A stretch of DNA of 64,000 nt from Emticicia aquatilis (GTDB lineage Bacteria; Bacteroidota; Bacteroidia; Cytophagales; Spirosomataceae): assembly GCF_014644295.1 (NCBI RefSeq), contig NZ_BMKK01000003.1, positions 124,001-188,000 on the forward strand. Direction: 5' to 3'. A program made the position numbers and the translations under genes. Within the stretch, counting starts at the first letter, position 1. Each line of letters opens with the position of its first letter. Shown in pieces: positions 1-9,371 of the stretch. The notes below the pieces were generated by a model. It made no database searches. It was not told where the DNA came from and worked only from the letters and a program-made list of their open reading frames with translations.

Positions 1-775
1 CTCTTAAACGCACTACTTCCGATGATTTTACCACATCTTCAGCTAAGTGAGGAGGAATAAAAATTACTCCACCATCACGCCCAAGTACCACATCTCCAGG
101 CATACATGTAGCATTACCGATTTTGGTTGGTTGATTGATACCAACCAAAGTTGTGTTTAATCCACCTGGTTGAGTAGCCGTATTCAGATGGTGGCTTGGG
201 TGATAACTTCTGAAAAATGAGGTGAAACCTCCAATTTCACGCAAACCACTTATATCTCTGACCGCACCTTCGTACACGATACCGTTGCCGGTTCGGTTAT
301 AAATGGCATTGCCGAGGTTATCGCCAATCGTCGGACCGTCTTCGTAGGCATTAAATTGGTCAACTACATATACATCTCTCTTGACGAGTGTTTCAATCAC
401 CCAAGTATTTTGGGCTTTCAAGCGGCCATCTTGTTTGGTGCCTTTATCATCAATGGCGGTTTGAATATCAGGTCGGCCTGGCATAAAAATGGCCGTTACG
501 GCTCTGCCTACCAAAACACTATCTGGGTTGATAGTTTGCCAGTTACCTTCGTACTGATGGCGATAATTTTTGTTTCGTAGCACCGCCCAAGCTTCTTCAT
601 GCGTAACTTTTTTCATGCGATTCAGAATAGCATCGGGCACTTTTGGACGGCCGTCGGGGAATCGTTCGCCTTTCCATTCTCTGGTCAGTTGTAATAAATA
701 ATCCTTGGATATTTGTTGAGCGTACAAACTGGGCGATAGTAAAAGTATTACTGCCCAAAGCAAGATTTTCTTCAT
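1..775 (-). CDS. Exported RraA-like family protein (partial, C-terminus beyond left edge)
   Basis: The minus strand is open from an ATG at 775 to the window edge, giving 257 visible residues; the stop lies outside. It begins with a signal peptide (MKKILLWAVILLLSPSLYAQ), so the product should be exported. The body resembles the RraA / 4-hydroxy-4-methyl-2-oxoglutarate aldolase fold. The motif EGAVRD (R173, D174) matches the conserved substrate Arg and metal-binding Asp, and PGDVVLGRDGGVIFIP matches the family's C-terminal strand. Family members are metal-dependent aldolases/decarboxylases or RNase E inhibitors, mostly cytoplasmic, so a secreted form suggests a different substrate. An extra N-terminal segment (about 80 residues) precedes the fold. 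The BASS transporter lies just upstream on the same strand. The exact reaction is unknown. Confidence 0.75.
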   Translation of the reverse strand, partial: MKKILLWAVILLLSPSLYAQQISKDYLLQLTREWKGERFPDGRPKVPDAILNRMKKVTHEEAWAVLRNKNYRHQYEGNWQTINPDSVLVGRAVTAIFMPGRPDIQTAIDDKGTKQDGRLKAQNTWVIETLVKRDVYVVDQFNAYEDGPTIGDNLGNAIYNRTGNGIVYEGAVRDISGLREIGGFTSFFRSYHPSHHLNTATQPGGLNTTLVGINQPTKIGNATCMPGDVVLGRDGGVIFIPPHLAEDVVKSSEVVRLR

Positions 776-822
776 AGAATTGTTGTTTGATAGTCTAAAT
801 GTGAGGGTAATTTGTTTTATGG

Positions 823-1758
823 CTATATTTCTTTTGGGGCTTCTCGTTTACTCCAATAATTGGCTAATAATGAGCCTGTTACGTTCATAGTTGGGCCAAA
901 AATTGCCGAAGCGACACCAACGGTGGCGAGTTTTCCCATTTCGTTGGCTAATGCCGAAGCCAAGCCTGCGTTTTGCATACCAACTTCTAATGCCACTGCT
1001 CTCGAATCGGCCTCATTGAGTTTCAATAATTTTGCGGAGAAATAACCCAACAAATAGCCCAATACGTTGTGAGCAACTACAACTAAGATTAAAACCGCCC
1101 CAACAGATTGCAGCGAAGCCGCACCGCTGGCAGTTACAATCAGAATAATGTAGGCAATGCCAAGCATCGAAAATACTGGGAGCAAAGCAATGATTTTTTT
1201 GATAAACGCTGGAGCGATTTTATTGATAACCAAGCCAACTACAATCGGAATAATGACTAATTGAGCCATGTCCCAAAGCATTTTCCAAAAATCAACTTCA
1301 ATTAAACTTCCGCCCAGCATTTTCATTAAAAATGGAGTAAGTACTGGTGCAAGTAAAGTAGCCGTTGTGGTGATGGTTATCGAAAGAGCGACATTGGCTT
1401 TGGCCATAAGTGCCATTACATTTGATGCCAATCCACTCGGACTACTGCCAATAAGAATGATACCCGCTGCAACCTCGATTGGAAAATCGAATACTCGAGA
1501 AAGAAAAAAGCCTAAAAAAGGCATGATTGTAAATTGGCAAAGAAGCCCAATAACAACCTTACGTGGCGATTTGAAAATCTCAACAAAATCGTTGAGGGTC
1601 ATGGTTGCACCCATGCCCAACATGATTACTTGTAAGACTGGTTTTATGAAGGTATTTAGCTTAACGCCCGCAATGCTATTGAACGTATCGGGGAAATTAT
1701 ACCCGAGAATTACCAGAAAAATTATACTTATTGTGTACCAATAGTCTTTGATTTTCAT
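823..1758 (-). CDS. Bile acid:sodium symporter (BASS) family transporter
   Basis: This polytopic membrane protein has about nine to ten hydrophobic segments. It shows the BASS/SBF signatures: a Gly/Ser-rich stretch (IILIGSSPSGLASNVMALMA) and EVGMQNAGLASALA, which corresponds to the E-x-G-x-Q-N sodium-site motif. BASS proteins couple sodium to uptake of organic acids such as bile acids, pyruvate or pantoate. I chose the ATG at 1758 (MKIKDYW...), because the upstream extension to 1800 is polar and does not look like family sequence. It lies between the exported RraA-like gene and SusD, all on the minus strand, so cotranscription is possible. The substrate is unknown; an organic acid linked to the RraA-like protein is only an inference. 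Confidence 0.85.
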   Translation of the reverse strand: MKIKDYWYTISIIFLVILGYNFPDTFNSIAGVKLNTFIKPVLQVIMLGMGATMTLNDFVEIFKSPRKVVIGLLCQFTIMPFLGFFLSRVFDFPIEVAAGIILIGSSPSGLASNVMALMAKANVALSITITTTATLLAPVLTPFLMKMLGGSLIEVDFWKMLWDMAQLVIIPIVVGLVINKIAPAFIKKIIALLPVFSMLGIAYIILIVTASGAASLQSVGAVLILVVVAHNVLGYLLGYFSAKLLKLNEADSRAVALEVGMQNAGLASALANEMGKLATVGVASAIFGPTMNVTGSLLANYWSKREAPKEI

Positions 1759-1841
1759 TCTAAGAAGGGTTTTTCGGATAGAAATAGAGGACTGCCACAA
1801 AGACAGCCTCTATTTTCTAAAAATTTGTAAGTGTAGTTAAA

Positions 1842-3392
1842 TTACTTATCCCAAAATATGCGAGTACTGAGGTTATCGGCACCTCCTAAACTCGTTACAG
1901 CCTCCTGATAATTAGCATTATTTCTGGCCGACTCTTCGTTCGGATAGGCCATTCTGCGAGTAAAGCCGTTTTGTAGGTTGTTATTATATTTGTTTGGGTT
2001 TAAAGTCGGAAAACCACTTCGACGGAAATTAGCAAACGATTCTGCACCGTTTCCGAGTGATGCAATCCAATATTGTGTATTGATTAATTCGAGAGCTTTT
2101 GCCGCATTATAGGCAACATTTGTGCGTGAGATATAACTATTTTGTAATGTTGCCGAAATCACAGGGTTGGTTGGATAAAGGGCATATTCATCAAAAGATG
2201 CCTTGATGCCAGCTTCGTAATACTCCTTAGGAGTTAAAGCACCTGACACACCACTGAGCCATCCTCTGAAGGCTGCTTCGGCCAAAAGTAATTTGGTTTG
2301 AGCATTGGTGATGTAGAATATTGGAGCAACGGCACTTCCAAAAACCGTATAATTTAGTTGTGAATAATTCTGTCCAGTTCCTTTAGTTCCTTTATAATCA
2401 GGGTATTTCAAGACACTTGTTTGGTCATAACCAACAGGGAAACCAAATTGAATAGCAGCTGTTGTATCAGGTGTTAGAGCCAACACTTGGTTTGGGTCAG
2501 CGTACTTTCCACATACATACTTCATGCGTGGGTCAGCCGTTGTTTTTAACTGGTTCACAAACGGCTCTGCTAAATAATAGAAATATGGATTTGTGGCACG
2601 TGGGCCATTGTTTAGTGGGTTATTATAAATTGAATTATAGACCAAATAAACATTGTCGGCATTTGTTTGAATCAAACCTCCATTGTAAGCCTCTTGAACA
2701 ATGTTTTTTGCTTTAGTTTCATCAATTTTTGAATAACGCATTCCTAAACGAAGCATCAACGAATATCCCAATTTCTTCCATTTTGCTACTTGCTCGGTGG
2801 TGTTTGCAGCTTTACCAAAGAACATATCTTCTTTCACAAAATCCTTTGAGGCATCTAAGGCAGCCGTTGCGGCTTTTATTTCGTTGTATAAGCTTTCATA
2901 GATAACTTCATCTTTATCATATTTTGGATAAAAAATTGCTTCAAGATAGGCTTTTCCTGCTTGGCTATATGGCACATCTCCGTAAGTATCTACAAGTGTC
3001 ATGAAAATAAACGACTTCCAAATTCTTGCTTGATTATACAAATTGGCCTTAGTTGGGTCTGCTTTCGTAAGCTGAATTATTTGTTCAAGTAGTTTTACTG
3101 GGCCATTGTAAGAATCATTCCAACGAGGTACATTAAAGTTATTATTATCTTCATTGAAATTAAAACCCGCCGTAGCTCCAGTGTTATACGCATTTACAAA
3201 TTGCTGCACGATTGTTTGCTCTCCTTCCCACGAACCTGCATGTGTGAGGCGTTGTGCATTTGAAAATAAAAGCCCTGCATTGACATTTGTCAGAGCATAA
3301 GGATTTGTGTTGACAACCGCAAAGTCTTTATCGCAACTCGACATCAAGGCAAATATCGAGCAAATGAATATATATTTATAGAATCTTTTCAT
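1842..3392 (-). CDS. SusD/RagB-like outer-membrane lipoprotein (SusD_2 type)
   Basis: A 516-residue surface substrate-binding lipoprotein. The N-terminus is a lipoprotein signal with lipobox LMSSC. The sequence resembles the SusD-like_2 branch: it starts NTNPYALTNV, contains LFSNAQRLTH, has an IWKSFIFMTLVDTYGDVPYSQAG segment typical of the TPR part, and ends ADNLSTRIFWDK. SusD-type proteins cap a SusC barrel and capture oligosaccharides or peptides at the cell surface. The cognate SusC gene is 12 bp upstream on the same strand, so the two are cotranscribed. The ligand cannot be read from sequence; SusD_2 members occur in loci for both sugars and non-sugars. Confidence 0.9.
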   Translation of the reverse strand: MKRFYKYIFICSIFALMSSCDKDFAVVNTNPYALTNVNAGLLFSNAQRLTHAGSWEGEQTIVQQFVNAYNTGATAGFNFNEDNNNFNVPRWNDSYNGPVKLLEQIIQLTKADPTKANLYNQARIWKSFIFMTLVDTYGDVPYSQAGKAYLEAIFYPKYDKDEVIYESLYNEIKAATAALDASKDFVKEDMFFGKAANTTEQVAKWKKLGYSLMLRLGMRYSKIDETKAKNIVQEAYNGGLIQTNADNVYLVYNSIYNNPLNNGPRATNPYFYYLAEPFVNQLKTTADPRMKYVCGKYADPNQVLALTPDTTAAIQFGFPVGYDQTSVLKYPDYKGTKGTGQNYSQLNYTVFGSAVAPIFYITNAQTKLLLAEAAFRGWLSGVSGALTPKEYYEAGIKASFDEYALYPTNPVISATLQNSYISRTNVAYNAAKALELINTQYWIASLGNGAESFANFRRSGFPTLNPNKYNNNLQNGFTRRMAYPNEESARNNANYQEAVTSLGGADNLSTRIFWDK

Positions 3393-3404
3393 ATCTCTAA
3401 AATT

Positions 3405-6400
3405 TTAAAATTTAGCATTTAGGTTAAACCCATACGTACGAGTGGTAGGAAGCGAAGTTTGTTCGTAACCAACTCTGAAATCACCCGAAGAAGCATTGGC
3501 TTCTGGGTCGAGGTCTGGCAAATACTTTTTGATAATCAATACGTTTCTACAAGAAGCCGAAAGTGTCAAGCCTTTTACAAATTTTGCTTTTGAGCCAATT
3601 AAGCGAGTCATATCATACGAAAGCGTGATGTTTCTTAGCTTAATAAAGTCAGATTTGAAAAGAAAAGGATCGGCGATTTGTAGATTTCGGTAGTCAGTAT
3701 AAAATAATTGAGGGTCAACAGCAACAGTGTTTTTTTGTCCATCGGCTAATACACCAGGAAAAACCACGCCACCTTCACGACCAACTAAAGAAGCTTCGGT
3801 GTGTCCTTGGCGTAATCCATTTAGAGCAGTAGAAGATAATACTTTTCCACCCGCTTTGTAATCAAAGTGTACCAACAAACTGAGTGTTTTGTAGCTAAAA
3901 GTATTATTCCAACCACCAGTAAACTTCGGTAAAGCACTACCCAACAGCACATCAGGGCCTGTGCTTGCCAAAAGGCGGCCATTATTCTGTAAAACAATGT
4001 CTCCATTGGCATTTCTTAAATATGTTTTTGCGGCAAGTTGATTCAATGGTTGCCCAACCTCATAAACCAACGACCCAAGAAACTCATTTCCACCAAACGA
4101 ACTAACAATCAGACGGTTGGTATTTGGAGCTAATGATAATACTTTGGTAGTATTGATTGCAGTATTGAATGAGCTTCTCCAAGTGAAGTTTGAATTCTTA
4201 ACAGGAACTACTTCCAACATAAATTCCATCCCTCTATTTTGTAACGAACCTAAATTGAGCGGTGTACCAGTGTAACCCGAAGCGTTCGAAATTTCAACCG
4301 TTAGGATTTGGTCTCTTGTTTGTTTGTCGTAGGCAGCAATATCTACATTTACTCGGCTATTAAACATTTTGAGTTCAACACCTATTTCTTTTTCGCTCAC
4401 ACTAAATGGTCTGAGTAAAGGGTTCGGACTTGTACCATTATTGATTGTTCCTAAAGAATATCCATTAAACGGATTTTGAAGAATTCCGTAGTTGAGCAAT
4501 CCTGTAAAAGCCCCGATACCATTTACACTACCAACGTCAGCAAATGAGCCACGAAGTTTTCCATAATTTAGCCAAGATACATTTCTAAGTACTTCTGAGA
4601 AAATAAAACTACCACTTACTGATGGGTAAAACGAGCTGTTATTTTGTGGATTTAGTACCGAAAACCAGTCATTACGGCCCGTAAGGTTTAAGAAAAACAT
4701 ATCTTTATAACCCAATTCGGCAAAGCCATATAGCGAGTTTACTTTTTCTTTGTAGATACCAAAGGTTTGAGATTTTGTAATACCATTTTCGATAGAATAA
4801 AGGTCTTTAACAGTAAAATCCGTAACACTTTGGTCGAAGGTGCGATTCGCATTATCGAAGGCATTTCCGCCTAAGCTCACATCAACTGAGAAGTTCTTGA
4901 AATTATGGCTACCACCTAACAAGAAATCAATGTTCATTTGACGGCCTGTATTGGTGTTTACACCGTAAGTGCCATTAAAACCTGTTCCTGCACCATTGAG
5001 TAATGTAGAAGTTCCTACTCCTGTTGGAAGATTTTGCTCCAAAAACGACACCCCGTAGTCCATGTTTACACGTCCTTGCACATATAACCACTTCAAAATA
5101 TCGTACCTAACGGTAGCAGTTCCCAGAAATCTATCTCTTTTATTTTTGATAAATTGCCTATCCATAATAAAGTATGGATTGATGAGTGTTGACTGAAAAC
5201 CCGATGTTTGGCGTTCGGTGCCATTATCGGCAACAGCTTTTTCTCTTAAAGCATCAAGGCTAATAGAATTGGCTAATCTGTATAAGAAATTGGGAGAACC
5301 TACACCCTGAACACCTACTTGTGGAGGATTATTATTGATTTCGTTGGTGTAATTCACGTTTACTTGCACCGAAAGCTTATCATTGATTTTTTGATTAACC
5401 CCCAAATTGAATATCTTTTTATGATAGTTATTATTCGGAGATATACCCAAAGCGTCTTGGTTAGAGTATGATGCACGGAAACTACCCTTAGCATTGCCAC
5501 CCGATAAAGCTATTGTATTAGTAAATGATTGACCATTTCGAAAGAAGTCTTTGATTCGATTAGGGTTTGGCGAGTACGGACGAAGCACGCCGTCAAATTG
5601 CACGGTTGGTACACCATCGTATTTTTCACCCCAACCAAACTGGCCAGTCGTGACAGCATTTCCTTGATTTTGAGGTCTTTTGCCCGCTTGTCCTTGGCCA
5701 TATTCTTGCTGAAAGTGTGTAAAGTCTAACACTTCATCGGAAGCAAAATTCGACGTAAATTCAACACCAATACCTGAGTTTTTACTGCCATTTTTGGTTG
5801 TGATAATAATGGCTCCATTGGCTGCACGAGAACCATAAATTGCGGCGGCAGTAGCTCCTTTCAATACGGTCATACTTTCAACATCATCAGGATTAAACTG
5901 TTGCATATTATCTCCTAAGTCAATTGAGTTATTACCGTTGGCTCCACGAGCACCTTGGTCCATCGGAAGGCCATTAATTACAATCAACGGTGAGTTATTG
6001 GCCCCAGCAAAAGCCGATTGTCCACGTAAACGCACTTTAGTACTCGAACCTGCTCCCGAAGAGGGTGGACTAATATCAAGCCCCGCAACTTTGCCTTCCA
6101 TCGAAGTCATGATGTTGGTAGTACGGTTCTTTTGAATCTCATCAACTTTCACTGTTTCGGCCGAATACCCTAATTTCTTGGCTTCTTTCTTGATACCTAA
6201 AGCCGTAACAATTACTTCGTTGAGGCTGGTAGCATCTTCTTCTAACGATACATTAATTGTCGTTTGATTTTCTGCATTTACCTCCAAACTACGGTATCCG
6301 ATAAAACTAAATACCAAAACTGAACTTGGCGAAGCATTAATGGTGTAACTTCCAGTGGCATCAGTGATAGTTCCATTGGTGGTACCCTTTACTTGCACCG

Positions 6401-6527
6401 ATACACCGAGGAGGTTAATTCCTTCGTTTTTTGAGGTTACTTTCCCCGTAATCTTTTGGGCCATTAAGGCACTTGATAGTAACCAAAAGCACAGGAAAAT
6501 AAGTTTAAAACGTATTTTTGTTTTCAT
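3405..6527 (-). CDS. SusC/RagA-family TonB-linked outer-membrane transporter 1
   Basis: A 1040-residue TonB-dependent channel. It has a signal peptide, then a carboxypeptidase-D-like regulatory domain (about 24-105: ITGKVTSKNEGINLLGV ... VLVFSFIGYRSLEV), the SusC signature LNEVIVTALGIKKE, a plug domain (about 115-245, with ATAAAIYGSRAANGAIIITTK) and a C-terminal beta-barrel ending LNAKF. It imports substrate captured by its SusD partner, powered by TonB. It is first in the SusC-SusD pair. The upstream region carries a 17-bp palindrome (6594-6610) and a TAnnTTTG element, and is shared with the divergent AraC gene. Length and domain order are normal for the family. Confidence 0.95.
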   Translation of the reverse strand: MKTKIRFKLIFLCFWLLSSALMAQKITGKVTSKNEGINLLGVSVQVKGTTNGTITDATGSYTINASPSSVLVFSFIGYRSLEVNAENQTTINVSLEEDATSLNEVIVTALGIKKEAKKLGYSAETVKVDEIQKNRTTNIMTSMEGKVAGLDISPPSSGAGSSTKVRLRGQSAFAGANNSPLIVINGLPMDQGARGANGNNSIDLGDNMQQFNPDDVESMTVLKGATAAAIYGSRAANGAIIITTKNGSKNSGIGVEFTSNFASDEVLDFTHFQQEYGQGQAGKRPQNQGNAVTTGQFGWGEKYDGVPTVQFDGVLRPYSPNPNRIKDFFRNGQSFTNTIALSGGNAKGSFRASYSNQDALGISPNNNYHKKIFNLGVNQKINDKLSVQVNVNYTNEINNNPPQVGVQGVGSPNFLYRLANSISLDALREKAVADNGTERQTSGFQSTLINPYFIMDRQFIKNKRDRFLGTATVRYDILKWLYVQGRVNMDYGVSFLEQNLPTGVGTSTLLNGAGTGFNGTYGVNTNTGRQMNIDFLLGGSHNFKNFSVDVSLGGNAFDNANRTFDQSVTDFTVKDLYSIENGITKSQTFGIYKEKVNSLYGFAELGYKDMFFLNLTGRNDWFSVLNPQNNSSFYPSVSGSFIFSEVLRNVSWLNYGKLRGSFADVGSVNGIGAFTGLLNYGILQNPFNGYSLGTINNGTSPNPLLRPFSVSEKEIGVELKMFNSRVNVDIAAYDKQTRDQILTVEISNASGYTGTPLNLGSLQNRGMEFMLEVVPVKNSNFTWRSSFNTAINTTKVLSLAPNTNRLIVSSFGGNEFLGSLVYEVGQPLNQLAAKTYLRNANGDIVLQNNGRLLASTGPDVLLGSALPKFTGGWNNTFSYKTLSLLVHFDYKAGGKVLSSTALNGLRQGHTEASLVGREGGVVFPGVLADGQKNTVAVDPQLFYTDYRNLQIADPFLFKSDFIKLRNITLSYDMTRLIGSKAKFVKGLTLSASCRNVLIIKKYLPDLDPEANASSGDFRVGYEQTSLPTTRTYGFNLNAKF

Positions 6528-6593
6528 AATAAAACAGGTTTGGTTGTTAAAATTCGATATATTTAAATTAGTAGGGTTAATATTTTATTATTT

Positions 6594-6610
6594 AGTGTTA
6601 AATTGACACA
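6594..6610. promoter_or_regulatory. Putative regulon operator, copy 1 (upstream of SusC 1)
   Basis: The sequence AGTGTTAAATTGACACA is an imperfect 17-bp palindrome with arms close to TGTGTCAA and TTGACACA around one A. It lies 67 bp upstream of the SusC start and about 90 bp before the AraC start. Five more copies occur in this window, all in promoter regions. Here it sits just downstream of a TAnnTTTG element on the minus strand (6624-6631), a position suited to repression. The binding protein is inferred, not shown. Confidence 0.6.
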
Positions 6611-6623
6611 TTTTTAATGTTCA

Positions 6624-6631
6624 CAAAGCTA
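6624..6631 (-). promoter_or_regulatory. Putative -7 promoter element for SusC 1
   Basis: Read on the minus strand this is TAGCTTTG, an exact match to the Bacteroidota -7 consensus TAnnTTTG. Transcription would begin near 6616, directly before the operator at 6594-6610. The matching -33 TTTG at normal spacing is not clear, so this is a tentative call. Confidence 0.35.
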
Positions 6632-6699
6632 CAACGTGGCCAAAGCGAAAACTTCCAAATTTTAACGGCGGTGAGATTTAGAAGTTTTTCTATTTTAAA

Positions 6700-7635
6700 T
6701 TGGATTATTTTTACATTAGACAAAGGTTATATCGTACAAAAAAATTGAGATTCTTCGCATTAAATAAAGATAAATCAGATGAATTGAGGGCTTTTCATCA
6801 TGTTTTTGAGTTTTCAAGGAAGAAAGTTCAATCAGTACAAACCAATTGGGCAGATTGTAAAAAGAATCCTGGATTAAGGTTTATTTTTATTCAAGAAGGT
6901 AATTTTGAATGGGTAATTGATAATAAAACGATTACGGTTTTCCCGAACGATTTGGTGATTATCTACCCAAATCAAGTATTGCAAAGCAAAATGGAAGCTT
7001 TTGATAACGGCACCTATTATTCTATTACGATTTTGCCCAAACTATTTAATGAAGAAAAATTAGTGTTTGGCGATTGGAGTAGTATTCCTGCAACCGAACA
7101 ACTTCTGATTGGAAAACTATTTTTACTGAATAGAAAATCGGTTTTTCAGAACTTCAAAATTGCTGGCGAGATTCTAAAAAAGATAGAACTCGAAATATTT
7201 GCCACAGAAATAGGCTTCAAAGCCATCGTCAATCACTTGATAGATGAGTTGGTGGTATATTCTACTCGCCAATTGAGCAGAGAAGAAAATCAGCGAAAGC
7301 ATTTCCCCCAAACTTTTCATAAATTTGACCAAATTTTAAGAGAAAATCTTTCGCATCCGTGGACAGTCGAAGAAATGGCTGCGATTTTGGGTTTAGGCAC
7401 AACTACATTAAACGAAAAAATAAGGGCATACTCAGGTTTTTCGCCTTTAAACTATCTAATAAATCTCCGCATTTCGGAGTCAATCCGACTTTTAAAAAAC
7501 ACCGACATCAGCATAACGGATATAGCCTTTGAGATGGGTTTTTATTCTTCTCAACATTTTTCGTCAACATTCAAGAAAATGACAGGGTATTCTCCGAGGT
7601 ATTTTAGAAAAACTCCTGAGTCAAAAGAGGAGTGA
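6700..7635 (+). CDS. AraC-family transcriptional regulator
   Basis: The protein has about 311 residues. The N-terminal half (about 30-110) is cupin-like and would hold the effector (RFIFIQEGNFEWVIDN, DLVIIYPNQ). The C-terminal 100 residues form an AraC/XylS double helix-turn-helix (WTVEEMAAILGLGTTTLNEKI, then SITDIAFEMGFYSSQHFSSTFKKMTGYSPRYFR). There is no ATG before the cupin region: the frame opens after a TAG at 6679 and the best starts are TTG at 6700 or TTG at 6745, so the start is uncertain. It is divergent from SusC 1 and precedes a sugar-acid kinase by 53 bp. It may control both, responding to the imported compound or a derivative. Confidence 0.85.
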   Translation: MDYFYIRQRLYRTKKLRFFALNKDKSDELRAFHHVFEFSRKKVQSVQTNWADCKKNPGLRFIFIQEGNFEWVIDNKTITVFPNDLVIIYPNQVLQSKMEAFDNGTYYSITILPKLFNEEKLVFGDWSSIPATEQLLIGKLFLLNRKSVFQNFKIAGEILKKIELEIFATEIGFKAIVNHLIDELVVYSTRQLSREENQRKHFPQTFHKFDQILRENLSHPWTVEEMAAILGLGTTTLNEKIRAYSGFSPLNYLINLRISESIRLLKNTDISITDIAFEMGFYSSQHFSSTFKKMTGYSPRYFRKTPESKEE

Positions 7636-7688
7636 TATAACATAATGTAAATAAGGAAGGTAGGTTTTATATATTTTGAAGAAGCAAA

Positions 7689-9209
7689 ATGGAATTATTA
7701 ATCACAATTGATATAGGTACAACGGCCGTTAGAATTGTTGCATTCGATTTTAAAGGTGAAAAGAAAGCGTATAAGAAAGGCTCGTATCCGACCTTTCACC
7801 CGCAACCTGATTTTAGTGAGCAAGACCCCGAGCAGGTTTTTATTACGGTTTTGTTTATTCTGAAAAGTTTGCTCAATGAGCTATTTGAGGATAAAAAGAA
7901 TAAAATAAAAGGCATTGTTTTTAGTTCTTCGATGCACAGCGTGTTGCCGATTGATAAAAATGGAACACCACTCGGAAATGCCCTGATTTGGGCAGATAAC
8001 CGTGCAAAAAAAGAAGCTGAGAAAATAAAAAACTCGGCTTTAGGTAAAATTATTTATGAGGCCACGGGTACGCCAATTCATGCCATGTCGCCGTTGGCAA
8101 AAATTGCTTGGATTCGTGAAAACGATGCCGAACGATTCCAAAAAACTTACAAATTCATTTCTTTGAAAGAATATGTTGTTCACCAGTTCACGAACGAATA
8201 TATAATTGATTACAGTTTGGCGTCGGCAACGGGTTTATTTAATATCCGAACTCTAAAATGGGAACAAAATTCTTTGGATATATCGGGTATTAACGAAAAT
8301 TATCTATCCGAAACTTGTCCGATTTACAATTCAGAAGCTAAACTTAAACCTAATTTAGCTAAATCTTTGCGATTATCGGCCAATACAAAAATCATTCTTG
8401 GTAGTACTGATGGCTGTATGGCCACCATTGGAACAGGTGTTTTTGCCGAAGGCCAAGCCACAATTTCAATCAATTCGAGTGGTGCAGTACGAGTATTTGG
8501 GGAAGAAGTACTGAATGATTCAAATCAGCGGTTATTCAATTATGTGCTTGATAAAAATCAGTACATTTCTGGTGGGCCAACCAATAATGCAGGGGTTGTT
8601 TTGGATTGGTTTGTGAGTCAATTTGGAAGTTTTCAGCACGGTAAAGATTTTGAAGAAACCATGCTAAATTCGCTCAATGAAGCACTGCATGTTTCGCCAG
8701 GGGCAGAAGGATTGATTTTCTTGCCTTATCTTTTGGGAGAAAGAGCACCAATCTGGAACTCAAATGCCCGTGGTGCATATTTCGGTATTAATATTAAACA
8801 TGAGCCACGCCATTTCGTTAGAGCCACTATCGAAGGAATAATTTTTGAACTTTTTAGTATCGGTAAAGTTATCGAAACCTATCGAAATATCAATGAAATA
8901 TCGTTGACAGGAACGGTCGTGACTTTGCCGTTTTGGTCAAATTTAGTGGCTGATATTTTTGGCAAAAAGGTAAATATGAACCATTCGGTTAATAGTATCA
9001 ATTTAGGCTCGGCGTTGGTTGGCCTAACCGAGATGGGAGTTTATGCTAATATCGAAGAGGCGGTGAAAAGCATAGTAAAACCCGATAGAATCATTGAACC
9101 CAAGGTTCATCACCATGAATTATATACCAAGTATTACCGTATTTTTAGTCAATTAACTCAAAAATTCAAGGAAGAATTCGATTTAATTGCCGAATTACAG
9201 GCTGGATAA
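7689..9209 (+). CDS. FGGY-family carbohydrate kinase, gluconokinase-like
   Basis: This 506-residue cytoplasmic kinase has the two-domain FGGY/actin-like fold. The N-terminal phosphate-binding loop is TIDIGTTAVRIVAFD. PIHAMSPLAKIAWIRE and YSLASATGLFNI resemble bacterial FGGY gluconokinases, and GSTDGCMATIGTG with the later LTGTVVTLPFWSNLVADIFGKK contribute the C-terminal ATP-binding domain. The probable reaction is ATP-dependent phosphorylation of gluconate or a related sugar acid. It follows the AraC gene on the same strand and is probably cotranscribed with it. A hairpin lies 15 bp after the stop. The alternative is another FGGY substrate such as a pentulose; the family is firm, the substrate less so. 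Confidence 0.8.
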   Translation: MELLITIDIGTTAVRIVAFDFKGEKKAYKKGSYPTFHPQPDFSEQDPEQVFITVLFILKSLLNELFEDKKNKIKGIVFSSSMHSVLPIDKNGTPLGNALIWADNRAKKEAEKIKNSALGKIIYEATGTPIHAMSPLAKIAWIRENDAERFQKTYKFISLKEYVVHQFTNEYIIDYSLASATGLFNIRTLKWEQNSLDISGINENYLSETCPIYNSEAKLKPNLAKSLRLSANTKIILGSTDGCMATIGTGVFAEGQATISINSSGAVRVFGEEVLNDSNQRLFNYVLDKNQYISGGPTNNAGVVLDWFVSQFGSFQHGKDFEETMLNSLNEALHVSPGAEGLIFLPYLLGERAPIWNSNARGAYFGINIKHEPRHFVRATIEGIIFELFSIGKVIETYRNINEISLTGTVVTLPFWSNLVADIFGKKVNMNHSVNSINLGSALVGLTEMGVYANIEEAVKSIVKPDRIIEPKVHHHELYTKYYRIFSQLTQKFKEEFDLIAELQAG

Positions 9210-9223
9210 TGCGTAAAATAAAA

Positions 9224-9256
9224 AATCTAACGTCCGTAAAGTACAGACGTTAGATT
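9224..9256 (+). terminator. Hairpin after FGGY kinase gene
   Basis: Perfect 11-bp arms AATCTAACGTC and GACGTTAGATT flank an 11-nt loop, starting 15 bp after the kinase stop. There is only a weak T-rich stretch after it. It also lies between converging genes. The remaining intergenic sequence to 9371 shows nothing further. Confidence 0.5.
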
Positions 9257-9371
9257 AGCTTTGTATGAAACAAATTTACTTAAATAAATTTAAAGTATGT
9301 AAATATTCCTGTTGATGGTTTATTATCACTTTAAAAATATTTCCCATTTTTAACCTAATCATAATTCAATA

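Noticed and set aside
1268-1744. 158-codon plus-strand ORF within the BASS transporter gene
   Set aside because: Lies wholly antisense to a clear membrane-transporter gene and lacks any family resemblance.
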